A stretch of DNA of 64,000 bases from Thuidium tamariscinum (lineage: Eukaryota > Streptophyta > Bryopsida > Hypnales > Thuidiaceae): contig OX344751.2 of NCBI GenBank assembly GCA_947034885.2, positions 5,890,001-5,954,000 of the forward strand. Direction: 5' to 3'. Positions 1-10,161 of the stretch are shown piece by piece. The notes beneath the pieces are model-generated. The model ran no database searches, had not been told where the DNA came from, and was given only the letters and a program-made list of their open reading frames with translations. Within the stretch, counting starts at the first letter, position 1. Each line of letters opens with the position of its first letter. The translations under genes and the position numbers were made by a program.

Positions 1-333
1 GGGAGAAGCTGCGATACCTTCTTCTGACGATTGCAGTGAGCAATCGGCACCAGGCTCCTCCTGAAGCAGGTTGACACTCTGTCGCTCATTCTCTGTTGAT
101 TGCAACTCCTCCCGTCTCGCTCTGAGCTCCGCTACTTTGCTTGCCAGCAGCTTGTCCACATTCTGCAAGCTGGCGACGTTGTTGAATAGAACATTGCGCA
201 CCGTGGCAACAGCAACTTGGCCGAACAGGGGTCTTAAGGATTCGCGGCTTTTAGGATCTCGGCGTCTCAAATTCTCGAGATTTGTATTCATGCGAGATTG
301 GCTGGAGCCTCCCGGAGGAAGCTCTTGCCCCAT
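1..333 (-). CDS. 5' part of an unidentified coiled-coil protein gene, cut by the window edge
   Basis: A minus-strand frame opens at the ATG at 331-333 and stays open for 111 codons to the window edge, so the 3' end is missing. The product begins MGQELPPGGSSQSRMNTNLE. A basic stretch (LRRRDPKSRESLRPLF) follows, then a heptad-like helical region with VDKLLASKVAELRARREEL, then an acidic, serine-rich tail. This looks like a real coding exon because it is GC-richer than the flanking DNA and has a coherent amphipathic helix. I do not recognise the family. A telo-box-like AAACCCTAA lies about 60 bases upstream of the start. The plus-strand frame over the same DNA (71-613) is taken to be a shadow. 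An intron could begin inside the region shown. Confidence 0.5.
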   Translation of the reverse strand, partial: MGQELPPGGSSQSRMNTNLENLRRRDPKSRESLRPLFGQVAVATVRNVLFNNVASLQNVDKLLASKVAELRARREELQSTENERQSVNLLQEEPGADCSLQSSEEGIAASP

Positions 334-393
334 TGTCGGAGATCGAGACACAGGAGCTTGGAATTGGGATTGTGGGTCCTTTCACCAAGGAGC

Positions 394-402
394 AAACCCT
401 AA
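394..402. promoter_or_regulatory. telo-box-like AAACCCTAA upstream of the partial gene
   Basis: AAACCCTAA occurs 61-69 bases upstream of the start codon of the minus-strand gene. Telo-boxes are common close to the start of plant housekeeping genes. The same motif in the same flanking words (GGAGCAAACCCTAAAAGAA) recurs at 988-996 inside a rearranged copy of this DNA. Confidence 0.35.
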
Positions 403-496
403 AAGAAAGTCTCACTATTGCGAAAACATCATGCAACAGGAAACTATCAGTCGTATTTTAACCCTGGAACAATCAATCGTAATCAAAGTAACTAGG

Positions 497-569
497 CAGC
501 CTCGAGTTTCAGGAAGGGCTCCCTTCATTGGGGCCCTCCAAGGCATTGACGGACCAGATGGAAGGGCAA
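497..569 (+). repeat. first arm of a ~72-bp inverted duplication
   Basis: This stretch is matched in inverted orientation by 875-946. The pair share long blocks such as GGGCTCCCTTCAT and GGCATTGACGGACCAGATG, with about ten differences. In sense orientation both arms read QPRVxGRAPFIxAxQGIDGPDxRA. The adjacent telo-box segment (about 375-410) is copied in direct orientation at 969-1005, so the second copy is rearranged relative to the first. Confidence 0.7.
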
Positions 570-874
570 CTAACTTGGTCAAGCGGGGTAAATCTCATTT
601 TACTAGGGGTTGACAAGGGTTTGGGGTTTATATTTTAGTTGGGTTTTTTGGTATGCTAAGGGTCATCCTAACTAATTTGGGGTCTTTGATTCTCAATCTA
701 AATTCTGAATTTGAAAAAAATAAAAAATGCGAAAAATAAAAAATTTCAGCGTTTTCCTTGAGGGTTTTGATGGTATTATTTAACGTGCTCCAAAATCATA
801 TCATGTCACCATTTATTGAATTATTTGAATAAATGAACCAAACCCAACCTGCCAAGCCCGACACCCAAGCAACC

Positions 875-946
875 TGCCCTTGCATCTGGTCCGTCAATGC
901 CCTGAACGGCCTCGATGAAGGGAGCCCTCCCTCGAACTCGAGGCTG
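875..946 (-). repeat. second arm of the ~72-bp inverted duplication
   Basis: This is the inverted copy of 497-569. A direct copy of the telo-box segment follows it at about 969-1005. Together they form a rearranged partial copy of the upstream region of the gene at 1-333. Confidence 0.7.
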
Positions 947-1010
947 GCTAAAGACAAGGATCATAATGGTTCCTTTCACCACGGAGCAAACCCTAAAAGA
1001 ATGTAACACT

Positions 1011-3213
1011 ACGCTTGATGTACCTTTAATCATACAATGAATTGGATATGATTTGATATTCAACAACTTCAAAAAGTTAAGATTTTACAAAATCTATTGA
1101 ACTTCTTCAACTTTAAGAATATTCATTTAAAATATGATTCAAAAGCTTACTTTACATCAACTTTATGGTTAAAATTTAGATGGAGAGGAGTAGAAAATAT
1201 TACTATCCAATGAAATCATCTATAGGATGTATTTTTGAAACATTTGGCTTCCCATATAAAAAGGCCAACATTCTTTCAATGAAATAATTTCAATCAACAT
1301 CTAATGCAAATACATTCAAAGAAAATAAATGGATGAAAAATTAGTGGTGTTCATTATGTATTGGTCATTTGAAATCATGCAAGCACTATTGTGTCACATT
1401 GTGTGGGGGATTGATCCCTAAAGGACCAGGTGACCTTTCAACAATTTAAAATTACTTGTGGAAGACAATAGGCATTTGTTGAGAAGTAAATTTTCGAAAC
1501 AATTTTTTTCAACAATTGGTTATTCGTCAAGTAGGCTCAACTGGGATTTAAACCCATCAATTTTGTAAAAAAGCAAGATGAGTTAAAAAAGTTACGAGCA
1601 GTCAGAACAAAAGTTGGTGTGAAATTGAATTTGGCATTAAAATAGTGCCTAAAAAATTTGGCCCCCACTTTTGAGGTCATGTGTTGCAAGCTTCTTACAA
1701 AAAAGCTTGACGGTTTGATTGGAGATGCCTTTCCAAATTCCACTAGGTTTCGAAAAAGTTCTACCCAAATTGGGGGGACTTTATAAATAACTCAAATATA
1801 TGTAAGAAATTTGGAGCAAGTTCACCCAAAGTTAACTTTAAATGAATGTTTAATAAATTTTGACATAAAGTATGAACATGCACCCTCTTAGTGGAAACAT
1901 GATTTTTTTTATTGGATACAAGATTGAAAGTTAATAAATTATTTTCAAGTTTTTTGGTGAGATAGTTAGTATGTGCCTAACTCCTTTTATTTATTTATGG
2001 AATTAAACATATATCTAACAAACAAGATATAACTATATAAGATGCAATTATAAAAAAAGTATCCATGTGGGATGAAAATATCTCATTCTCTGATGGAAGT
2101 TAAATTGTATTGATATCAATTGTTGGCTAAGGTCAAAAGAAAAAGGAGTCAACAAAGTTCCTTTTAATTTCAAATTGTAATCTTCAATTTGTATAGTCAA
2201 GTTTTCTTAAATTTTTTTCACAGTTTTATAGTAGTCTAGTACAATTTTATATAGCTAAACTTCAAAAAATCCTAAAAAGTCAAAAATTTTGACAATTTTC
2301 TAACCAAATTGTGCCCTAGTTTTATAAGAGGTAAAGGTCAACTTAATACTTACATGGCTATTTTTTCTATATCCTTCACAAGAATTGTCATATTGTCTAC
2401 TTTCCTAAAGACTATGCAATATTGTAACAATTATCCGTCTTTAAGGACTAATTACTAAAGATTTCTAACAAGACTAAATGCTCTTAATTCCTAAAGTTCT
2501 TTGAAATCCAAAATGATTTTTGTGTGTTTGAGGCATCCAAAATGAAGTGTCATATTTTGTTTTATTCTCTCATTTTGGGGGGGATTGGAAAATAAAAAGA
2601 CATCCTAGAGAATCAAATTTTTACAAAGATACAATGGGTAGATTAAAAAAATTTGTTTTGTTTTGTTTTGTCCTCCAATTTGGATTGGTAGAGTAGTGAA
2701 TTATTTTGCTTTGAAAATTTGTATAGTTCTTCCTAACTTGAGGTTGTATGCAAATCTCAAGTCTTAAAGATTTTTTTGTAAAGTATAATTTGAGTTGTAG
2801 GGCTCAAAACCTTGATGAAGCTTCATTGTCAAAATTTAGACAACCTTAAAAAAAGAAAGTATATTGGTCTTTATTTTTGGTCATATCTCACATATACTAC
2901 CTCCAGACCCCTATTTTTTTAGACTACACCCTTACATTAGTAAAAAATAAGATCATATGGCTAAACGCTTATAGATTTTGATATACAAGCCTATTTTTAG
3001 AAGGTTTTATTTATTAAAATTTCATAAAAAATTTCTAATTCTTGATTCAAGGAACTTTAAATACTAAGGGCACACTACATTTACACCCACATTTACACTG
3101 AGGGCAATGAAAAGGCAAGGTAGAAATTATAACCTTGTGGTTTTAAGACAAGTTTAAAATATAACTCTTGTAAAGATAAAAAAATAATAATACATATAGT
3201 GCAATGTTCATTT
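1011..3213. other. AT-rich intergenic DNA, no gene seen
   Basis: I see only short frames dense in stops, homopolymer runs and no splice-linked coding exons. Confidence 0.6.
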
Positions 3214-3216
3214 ATA

Positions 3217-5030
3217 CACTAGAAGAAAATTGGGGCTTTTGCGATTGTGGTTAGCAACTCGTTTTGTAGTTGCATAAGGGTGAAAGGGCTGTCCTTTTTG
3301 GCGTCACAATGGAAGTGACATTTGTGCCATTGGTTATAACTTTTGGGGTGTTAATCCAATGTACTTGAAATTTTTATTGAAGATGGCCCACTTGATAGTA
3401 AAGAAATTCCTTATTTTTCAGAAATTTCCAAAAAACATTTTCTAATTAAATTTTAATTTACCTAATTTGTCACACTTTGCAATTTCGGGGTTTTTAGTAT
3501 TGTGGAGTATCCAAAATTAATGACATAGACTTGAAATTTGTATGGTCTATTTATACAATAAAGATTTATAAGTTGACCAAAAATATTTTTTAAAAACATT
3601 ATTTTATGTCCTCTACATTGATGCAAATAGGGGCCCCTTGTGCATACAATTCTGAACATCAAAAATGGCTTCAAAATAATTCTTTTGGTGAAATCTCATC
3701 ATCATCAATCCTTCCCAAATTTCCAATTTTTAGTTTTAAAAAAAATTGCTTTTCCTATTTTTTACAAATTAAAATGTGAAAGTACTAATTTTCATGAGAG
3801 TTTGCACTTTTCTAGTTCCCCTAGTTAGAGAATTTTCCAGTACTTTTCCTTTTTAGGGTACCTTCTTCTTAAAGGTGTATTCATTAAAATTATTTTTCAC
3901 ATTTAAAAAAAATTGTTTTTTTAATTAAACAGTACTCTTGAAAAAATTATGAGTACTATTCAAAACGAGACAAAAAATGGGTGGCCTTTCTTGCAATCAC
4001 CCATATTACATTTGCAATTGGGTGGTAATTTGGAGCCTGCACTAATGCAATTGCAGTGGACAAGTCGCATTAGTTGTAATGTAGTTGCAAAATCGAAAAG
4101 ATTGTTTTTCATTAGATAGCCTACGTGGAACTTCATCGATGAAGTCTTCTGATGTGAAACTTGCTTTTGAGCAACTTCCTTGCAACTTGTGTGCAACGGC
4201 TTTGCAACTAGTTTCTGATTGCTTTGCAACTAGTTTACAATTAGTTTGTAACTTGTAGATTTATAGATTTATAGATTTTTTTATCTTAATAATTGTAGAT
4301 TTCAGAAATTGAATCTCAATTATTTGTAGATTTTAGAATTTTAGATCTATCTTTTTTTAAATTATCAAAGTCATACATTGATATTAAATAAATTTCATAA
4401 GTTTACAAAACTTTAAATTTCAAAAGTTTTAAAATTTCTTATACTTTAAATATTTGTAGATTTCTATAAATTGTAGAAATTTGCAAGTTGTAGAAATCTA
4501 CAAGTTGTAAAAATCTACAAAGTGTAGAAATATTACAATTGTAATATTAAACTTTATTATTTAAAGATGGTATAACTTACAGCTCTTATCCATCCAATCT
4601 TGACAATTGAGATGGGACAACTGATATAAAACTTGATTTAATTATTTTTTAGTTGTATTCTAGTTGCAAAGTAGTTGCATTCTAGATGAATTGTAGTCAA
4701 ACTTAGATTATTTCCAACTGTAGTTTGACACACTTGACTCTACAAAACCTAAAGTGGTCCATGTTGACAAGTGTGATGAATTTTGGATGTAGAATACATC
4801 ACAAAAATTCTTTTGTTAGATTCCTGTAATCCAAACTTCAACCTATAACTAATTTGCAACTACATGCAACTCGAAACTTCAATCTACAACTACTTTGCGA
4901 CTACTTTGCGACTATAGTAGTGTAAATATTAAATTTGGTGTAAATACAGAGCGTTGTAGTTGCAGGGAAGTCACGTAGGACACATAGTTGCATATCAGTC
5001 GGTTATGGCAGACGTGATTTTCTTCTAGTG
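3217..5030. mobile_element. non-autonomous CACTA-type DNA transposon, 1.8 kb
   Basis: The ends are CACTAGAAGAAAAT on the left and its reverse complement ATTTTCTTCTAGTG on the right. They are flanked by a 3-bp direct repeat ATA (3214-3216 and 5031-5033). CACTA ends with a 3-bp target duplication are diagnostic of the CACTA (EnSpm) superfamily. The interior carries many copies of TAGTTGCAA-like words in both orientations, for example around 3250-3275, 3990-4250, 4665-4680 and 4850-4990. Subterminal arrays of this kind are the usual transposase-binding region of such elements. There is no transposase frame, so it would depend on an enzyme supplied elsewhere. Confidence 0.8.
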
Positions 5031-5033
5031 ATA

Positions 5034-5357
5034 CAAAGTAAAAAAATTGAACCTTTAAGGAGCAAGTAAGGAATAAAAGAAATCTTCCCTATTGAGATTT
5101 AAAATCTTTGTAATATTTTTCTAACTTATTGTTAATTTAAAGATTGTAATCCCATAGGTGTAAATGATAATCACAAGAGGATTTAAGAAATCACTCACCA
5201 ACCATAACATGTGTAATATTAGATATAAATAAAGACTTCTTCCTTTAATCAAAATAACTCAATTGAGCTTGAAATCTTGTCTTTTGTTAATTCTATATTC
5301 CAATGGAAAGTAAACAATAGAGTATTGGAGATGGAGGATGGAAGGTGAAGAATAATA
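5034..5357. other. AT-rich spacer between two elements
   Basis: No coding frame or recognisable repeat was seen between the CACTA element and the MITE that follows. Confidence 0.5.
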
Positions 5358-5504
5358 CATTAGATGTTTTTTGACCCCTGCAGAAGACTGTTCCAGTGCT
5401 GTTCCCCCGCAGCTGTTCCCCGCAGCGAGGGGAGCGGCCTGCTGTCAGATTTTTTTTTTTCAAAAAAATAAATAAATAAATAAATTTTTTTTAGTCTTCA
5501 AATA

Positions 5505-5554
<50 letters not shown>

Positions 5555-5668
5555 GTCGATGACGTGGCAGTCTCTCGGCCACGTCAGACCGCCTTGCCGA
5601 ACCTCGCCGAACCTGTTCCCTGCTGTGATAACTTGCAGTCTTCTTGACCCCTCAAAAAACATCTAATG
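5358..5668 (-). mobile_element. CATTAG-ended MITE, copy 1
   Basis: A 311-bp element has matching inverted ends: CATTAGATGTTTTTTGA at the left, and the right end gives the same 17 bases on the opposite strand. The GC-rich outer parts (GACTGC near the ends, GACTGCCACGT, CACGTCAG) enclose a run of more than 40 T residues (about 5508-5553). The elements at 40291-40579 and 43331-43630 have the same ends and internal words. No transposase frame is present. I could not identify a convincing target duplication, so the superfamily is unassigned. Confidence 0.75.
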
Positions 5669-5994
5669 GTACTTGTACTATTTTTTTTCTACATGAAATT
5701 GTTGTTTTATGAAGAAACTTGTAGGTGCAATTTGTTAACCTCCAAGAAGTTTAGTATAACCTTTGAAGGATTATTGTCTACTAAGTGGGAAAATGAAAGC
5801 TCAAGATTAATCCTACAATATCAAAATTTGGATTTGTTTTTGGAAAAAAAAAAAGATAAAAATTAGAAAAGCTTCCTAGAGTAGTACTTTTATTTCCACT
5901 GGCATTTAGGAACCAAAATTATTGCACTATAAACTTAAGATGCTTAATTTAGATGGCCAAAAGAAAAAAAAATTTAATTGAGAAGAAAAGAAGA

Positions 5995-6075
5995 GAAAGA
6001 GGTGGATGGTAGGTCAAATAAAAAATGTTTATGAAGATTTCAAAAAGAAGAAGGCGGACTATAAGAAACTTTAAC
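5995..6075 (+). pseudogene. decayed fragment of the TM-AP2 family
   Basis: Over about 63 bases (6003-6065) this matches gene A at 10985-11047 at roughly 48 of 63 positions. It includes the words GTAGGTCAA / TTAGGTCAA, GTTTATGA and AAGAAGAAGGCGGA. The matching part of gene A encodes the charged helix VYEDFEKKKAE. No recognisable flanks of the gene remain, so this is a short relic. Confidence 0.5.
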
Positions 6076-6089
6076 AAAGACCATGAGAA

Positions 6090-7920
6090 ACTCCTTCGGA
6101 AAGGTAAAGTACATTGAGTGCATAATTAGAGGCATTTTAGTCTAAAATTTTAGGAGGATGTACTTAAACAATTTAGTTATAGGATGATACAATTGAATTT
6201 GTTAAATAATTAAAAAAATGATGATTTTAGCATTGCTTTGAGTACAAGTATTTTTAAGCAATTTGGAGCCTCAACAAATTGCTATAAATGAGGATTAAGA
6301 AACTACCACTACTTTTTGTGTCATGTCTTACATTGCATTAAGATGAACCTTTATATCCTTATTTTGAGGAGGTTAATCATCATCATCATATTGTATGTAC
6401 AAGTCAAATTTGGCTTGGGGAGATCACTCCTTGTAATTTTAAGCATACACCTGAGTTAAGACGGTATTTAATATAGGGCTATTTACCTTCATTTTAGTAA
6501 TTAAAATGACCGTATTTTTACATATAAATTCAATCATTTGGTTTTTATAGTTAAGCTATCGTATATACAAAATTTATGTGTCTAATTTTTTCATATCCAT
6601 TTACAACACACTATAAAAGTAGTATCTTACATATACACTATTTTTTTAATATATGCACTACTTGTATTGTAGTACAATTTCAAATGACAAATAAAAATGT
6701 AAAATGCAACAATAGTTTTAAATATTCTAAATCTATGCCATGTATTCTAAACAACCTAATATGATGGTGAATAATAAACATCATAGAAACATTAAATATA
6801 GTTATGATAGAAAAACACCAATAGTAGCAATATAACATGAACAATATGAAAAGTTGACACTCTAAAAACATTGTAGATTAACCCAAGAATATGACCTCTA
6901 TTGTAATATAGAGACTATATATTTTATTTTTACATATGCATTTACAATGGTTTCGAATTTAGAATCAAAAAATAAAAGAGTGTTTATTAAACACTAACAA
7001 AAAGAAGATGATTCTAAACATTTACAAGTATATGTTCAAGTAGTTGAGGCAAATCTAGAGTTTGTAGTTCAAAGTATAGAAAAGATTCCATGTGAATGTT
7101 GCACATTCTACACCAATTTCTTAATGGGTACTTTGTGTGAACACAAATCTCCATAGTACAACCTCATTGTAAATTTACAGCTCAATTCTTTTGTCTTGGA
7201 ACAGTAAATTTTTATATGCTGTTACATAATTGGTATATTTAAGGAAAGATTTGTATGTACAGGCTAGAATTATTTAGTGATAACAACAAATCTCTTGAAA
7301 AATATCCTCAGATTTACTAAATTGTATAAGTTTTATCATTCAATTAGAAAAATTTGTTTACATCTATATTCATTGTACTACAAACTTTTTATATGAACCC
7401 TATTTGTAAAGGCTAATTTATTAATAAAAATTCCTACTAAATGATATTTATACATAGCCTAATTTATATATAATAGGATAAGTGACATTTCAAGAACCCT
7501 ATAGTAGTTCTACATATATATAAAATTTATCCCCTTTGAATTAAATAGACCCTATCTTTTAACTCACGTAGTTTTCTAAAAATCGCAAGTAATCTCCCCG
7601 GGAAATTCGGTAGGTTGCTGCCGAAATATTTTAATTTTAGAATTTTTAGAATTTGGCTATTTGCTTTTCTTTTCTTGGATTTCAGCACTTTGTTTTTCTT
7701 ATTTTTTCAACACTCCCAATTTTGGTTTAATTGTTTCTATTCATGTGTAGATGTGTAATTTTAAAAAAAATTCTCAAGAATAATCCATGGATATTCAAAA
7801 TTGGCAACAATGTAATTTTTCAGATTTTCAAAAAATAGTTCTATACTATTTAAAATTTTGGACATGTTCTCTAGTTATTTTCAAAACTAACCTACATGTA
7901 TAGTAGTCACTCTCCTAGAT
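6090..7920. other. AT-rich intergenic DNA, possible old MITE end near 7490-7602
   Basis: I see no gene. About 7490-7602 carries an ordered set of words (ACCCTATCTT, CACGTAG, AAGTAATCTCCCC) like the right part of the hAT-type MITE at 49263-49560, so it may be a degenerate relative. Confidence 0.35.
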
Positions 7921-8870
7921 GTGTCCTATAAGTTTTGTAGTTCCATAAGGGTCATTGCAAGAAACACCTGTCCTATTTCATGTCACAATTTGAACCACTT
8001 TTTTGTTGTCTACAATAACTTTTGGAGATTAAGTCCAATGAAAATGAAATTTTTATTGAACATACCTAACTTGAATTTTATTAGATCCCTTATTTTTCAG
8101 AAATTAAAAAAAATCATTTTATATTTAAAAAACATTTTCGTTGAGCGTCACAAAATTACATTTATGGTTATCATTACGTTCGCAGTGTCTAAATTTAATG
8201 ATTTCAAGACAAAACTTTCATGGTCTATTTGTATAGGTGTAAAACCTATGAATTCCAAAAAAAAAATCTAAAAATATGTTTTTTTATGTCCTCCACATGA
8301 GTACCAATTTTTTTTCATGGCACGCAATTTTTGAACATTGATGATGGTTCTAAGATAGTTCCTTTGGTCAAATCTCATTGAAATCAACTTTCCTCAAATG
8401 GCCAATTTTTATTTTTTCTTAAAATTGATTTTCCTATTTTTTACAAATTAAAATGTCGAAGTACTAATTTTCATGAGATTTTGCACTTTTCTGGATTTCC
8501 TACTTAGAGATTTTTCCTATGCTTTTCCTTTCTACGGTATATTCTTCTTAAAGGTTTATACATGAAACATATTTTTCACTTTTTTTAAAACTTGTTTTTC
8601 TAATTTTAAAGTACTCCCGAAAAAAAAAAGACTACGTTGTAAAACACTAATTTTCATGAGATTTTGCACTTTTCTGGATTTCCTACTTAGAGATTTTTCC
8701 TATGCTTTTCCTTTCTAGGGTATATTCTTCTTAAAGGTTTATACATGAAACATATTTTTCACTTTTTTTAAAACTTGTTTTTCTAATTTTAAAGTACTCC
8801 CGAAAAAAAAAAGACTACGTTGTAAAACGCTACGCTTTTTGGTAGGTGTTTCTTGCAACGACCCATAAGT
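7921..8870 (+). repeat. degenerate relative of the CACTA element body
   Basis: Blocks occur here in the same order as in 3264-4000, for example TTTTGTAGTT..CATAAGGG, TCCCTTATTTTTCAGAAA, AAAATGTxGAAGTACTAATTTTCATGAGA and a right part ending GCAA..ACCCATA. Near the ends an inverted pair (GGGTCATTGCAAGAAACACC at 7947, reverse near 8843-8863) frames the copy. Its CACTA termini are not recognisable. Confidence 0.6.
8463..8828. repeat. 183-bp tandem duplication, two copies
   Basis: Copy 1 is 8463-8645 and copy 2 is 8646-8828. They are almost identical; I saw one difference (TCTACGGTAT against TCTAGGGTAT). The related element at 3217-5030 has this segment once, so the duplication is recent and specific to this copy. 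Confidence 0.9.
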
Positions 8871-9469
8871 GCAACATTTGGGAGCAGCCCCACAACAACA
8901 TACCATAAGTGCATTCAAAAGGTTTTGTACAATTGATCTTCTCTATTAGAGGAATGTCCTCCATTGATTTGTTTTATTGTTGCTTGAGCGTGTTGCTGGG
9001 GGTCTACTCTGAGCCTTCAAATCTTGGTTGGCTGTAAAGTAGGAGCACCCAAATTGAACACTAGTTGTTTACGGACACCTAAAAAAGAACCTAAATTCAA
9101 GTGCAAGTGGACCCAAAGAAGTCCTAAAGTAGACAAGTGTGGTTTTAAGAAGTTGTCATTCTTCCAAAAAATGGCCAATCATACGCATGGGATTCAAAAT
9201 TAGAGTGTATTACCTTTAGATGTTTATGTGCCCACTTTGATGTTAGTCTAGTGCCCACAGTAGGTGCATCTACACAATTGTTTTCAAAAATTCATATTAT
9301 ATAATCATGCAAGCTCAAAAAATATGAACCTAATTTTTTTGATTTCATGAACCAATTCCTAACAAAGGCATGTAATCTTTCTCCCTACACACCTATTGGA
9401 TCTCTTGATCCAGTGTAAGTGTCCATTTTAGGTGCTTCTAAGGTAGGTACACCCAAAATGGCACCTGAC
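8871..9469. other. intergenic DNA, nothing recognised
   Basis: There are no open coding exons and no clear repeat boundary. Confidence 0.5.
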
Positions 9470-9650
9470 CTTAAAGTGCCATCTACAATGTGCATACATT
9501 TCCAAAATCAGTTATGTACTCAAACTGTAGATGGCGCTTTCAAAAACAGACTTTGACTGTTAATAACTTTTGCATATGGTATCCAAATCCTCTGTTCTTT
9601 GGTGCGTTGGAACATGCTTTCACTCACCAACAAGACTGTATAAAAATCTG
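9470..9650 (+). repeat. dispersed repeat also at 39605-39970
   Basis: Shared words in order include ACCTTAAAG.G.CAT, ACATTTCCAAAATCAGTTAT, TTTCAAAAACA.ACTTTGACT, GTATCCAAAT and GGAACA.GCTTTCACT.. CCAACAAGACT. The 39-kb copy is interrupted by about 170 extra bases near 39706-39880. Confidence 0.65.
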
Positions 9651-9904
9651 AATAGCATGATCACAAGAACTAGGCACAGTAAGAGTAAGTGGCGCTTTTA
9701 GGTGTACCCACCTTACCTCAGATTGTGGACGCGTTTGAAGAGAGGGACACAATGAAGCCTGCCTGATATTGCCATGTGTCTTCTCCCCACGTTTGACACT
9801 TTCACGGTCTTCTTCATATACCCCCCTTTCGATTCCAGCAGTCCCCCCCCTCCCCCCAATTGTCTGTAACTTACAGTTCTGAGTTTTAAACCCAAGCTCT
9901 TCAG

Positions 9905-10100
9905 CAGTTGCGCCATACAAGCTTAGTGAGCTCGCCAGCAAGCTTGCAACTCCGTTTTTCCTGCTGGAGCTTTTGCAGACGCTTGCATGTTCCACTTCTG
10001 TTCCTTTCCACGGACCAGGAGCTTCACCGTTGTATTTCGTTGTCACTGGATCAGTCGTGCGGAACGAGTCTGAACATATTTCACGAGCACTGTCGGTAGG
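9905..10100 (+). promoter_or_regulatory. conserved upstream leader of TM-AP2 gene A
   Basis: This segment upstream of the gene A start is conserved upstream of genes B and C in the same orientation relative to each gene. Shared blocks in order are GTGAGCTC.CCAGCAA, GAGCTT.TGCAGACG.TTGCA, GTTCCACTT and CACGAGCACTGTC. It has no long frame of its own. It is probably core promoter plus 5' untranslated region. The minus-strand frame over 9624-10103 is taken as a shadow. Confidence 0.6.
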
Positions 10101-10161
10101 CAAAACGAGGTTTCTAGGTGGGTTTGGGTAGTAGTGTGCCGGATGTTATGCACTTGAGGCC

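Noticed and set aside
9624..10103. 159-codon minus-strand frame upstream of gene A
   Set aside because: It covers the conserved leader in antisense, and the equivalent frame is not kept upstream of B and C.
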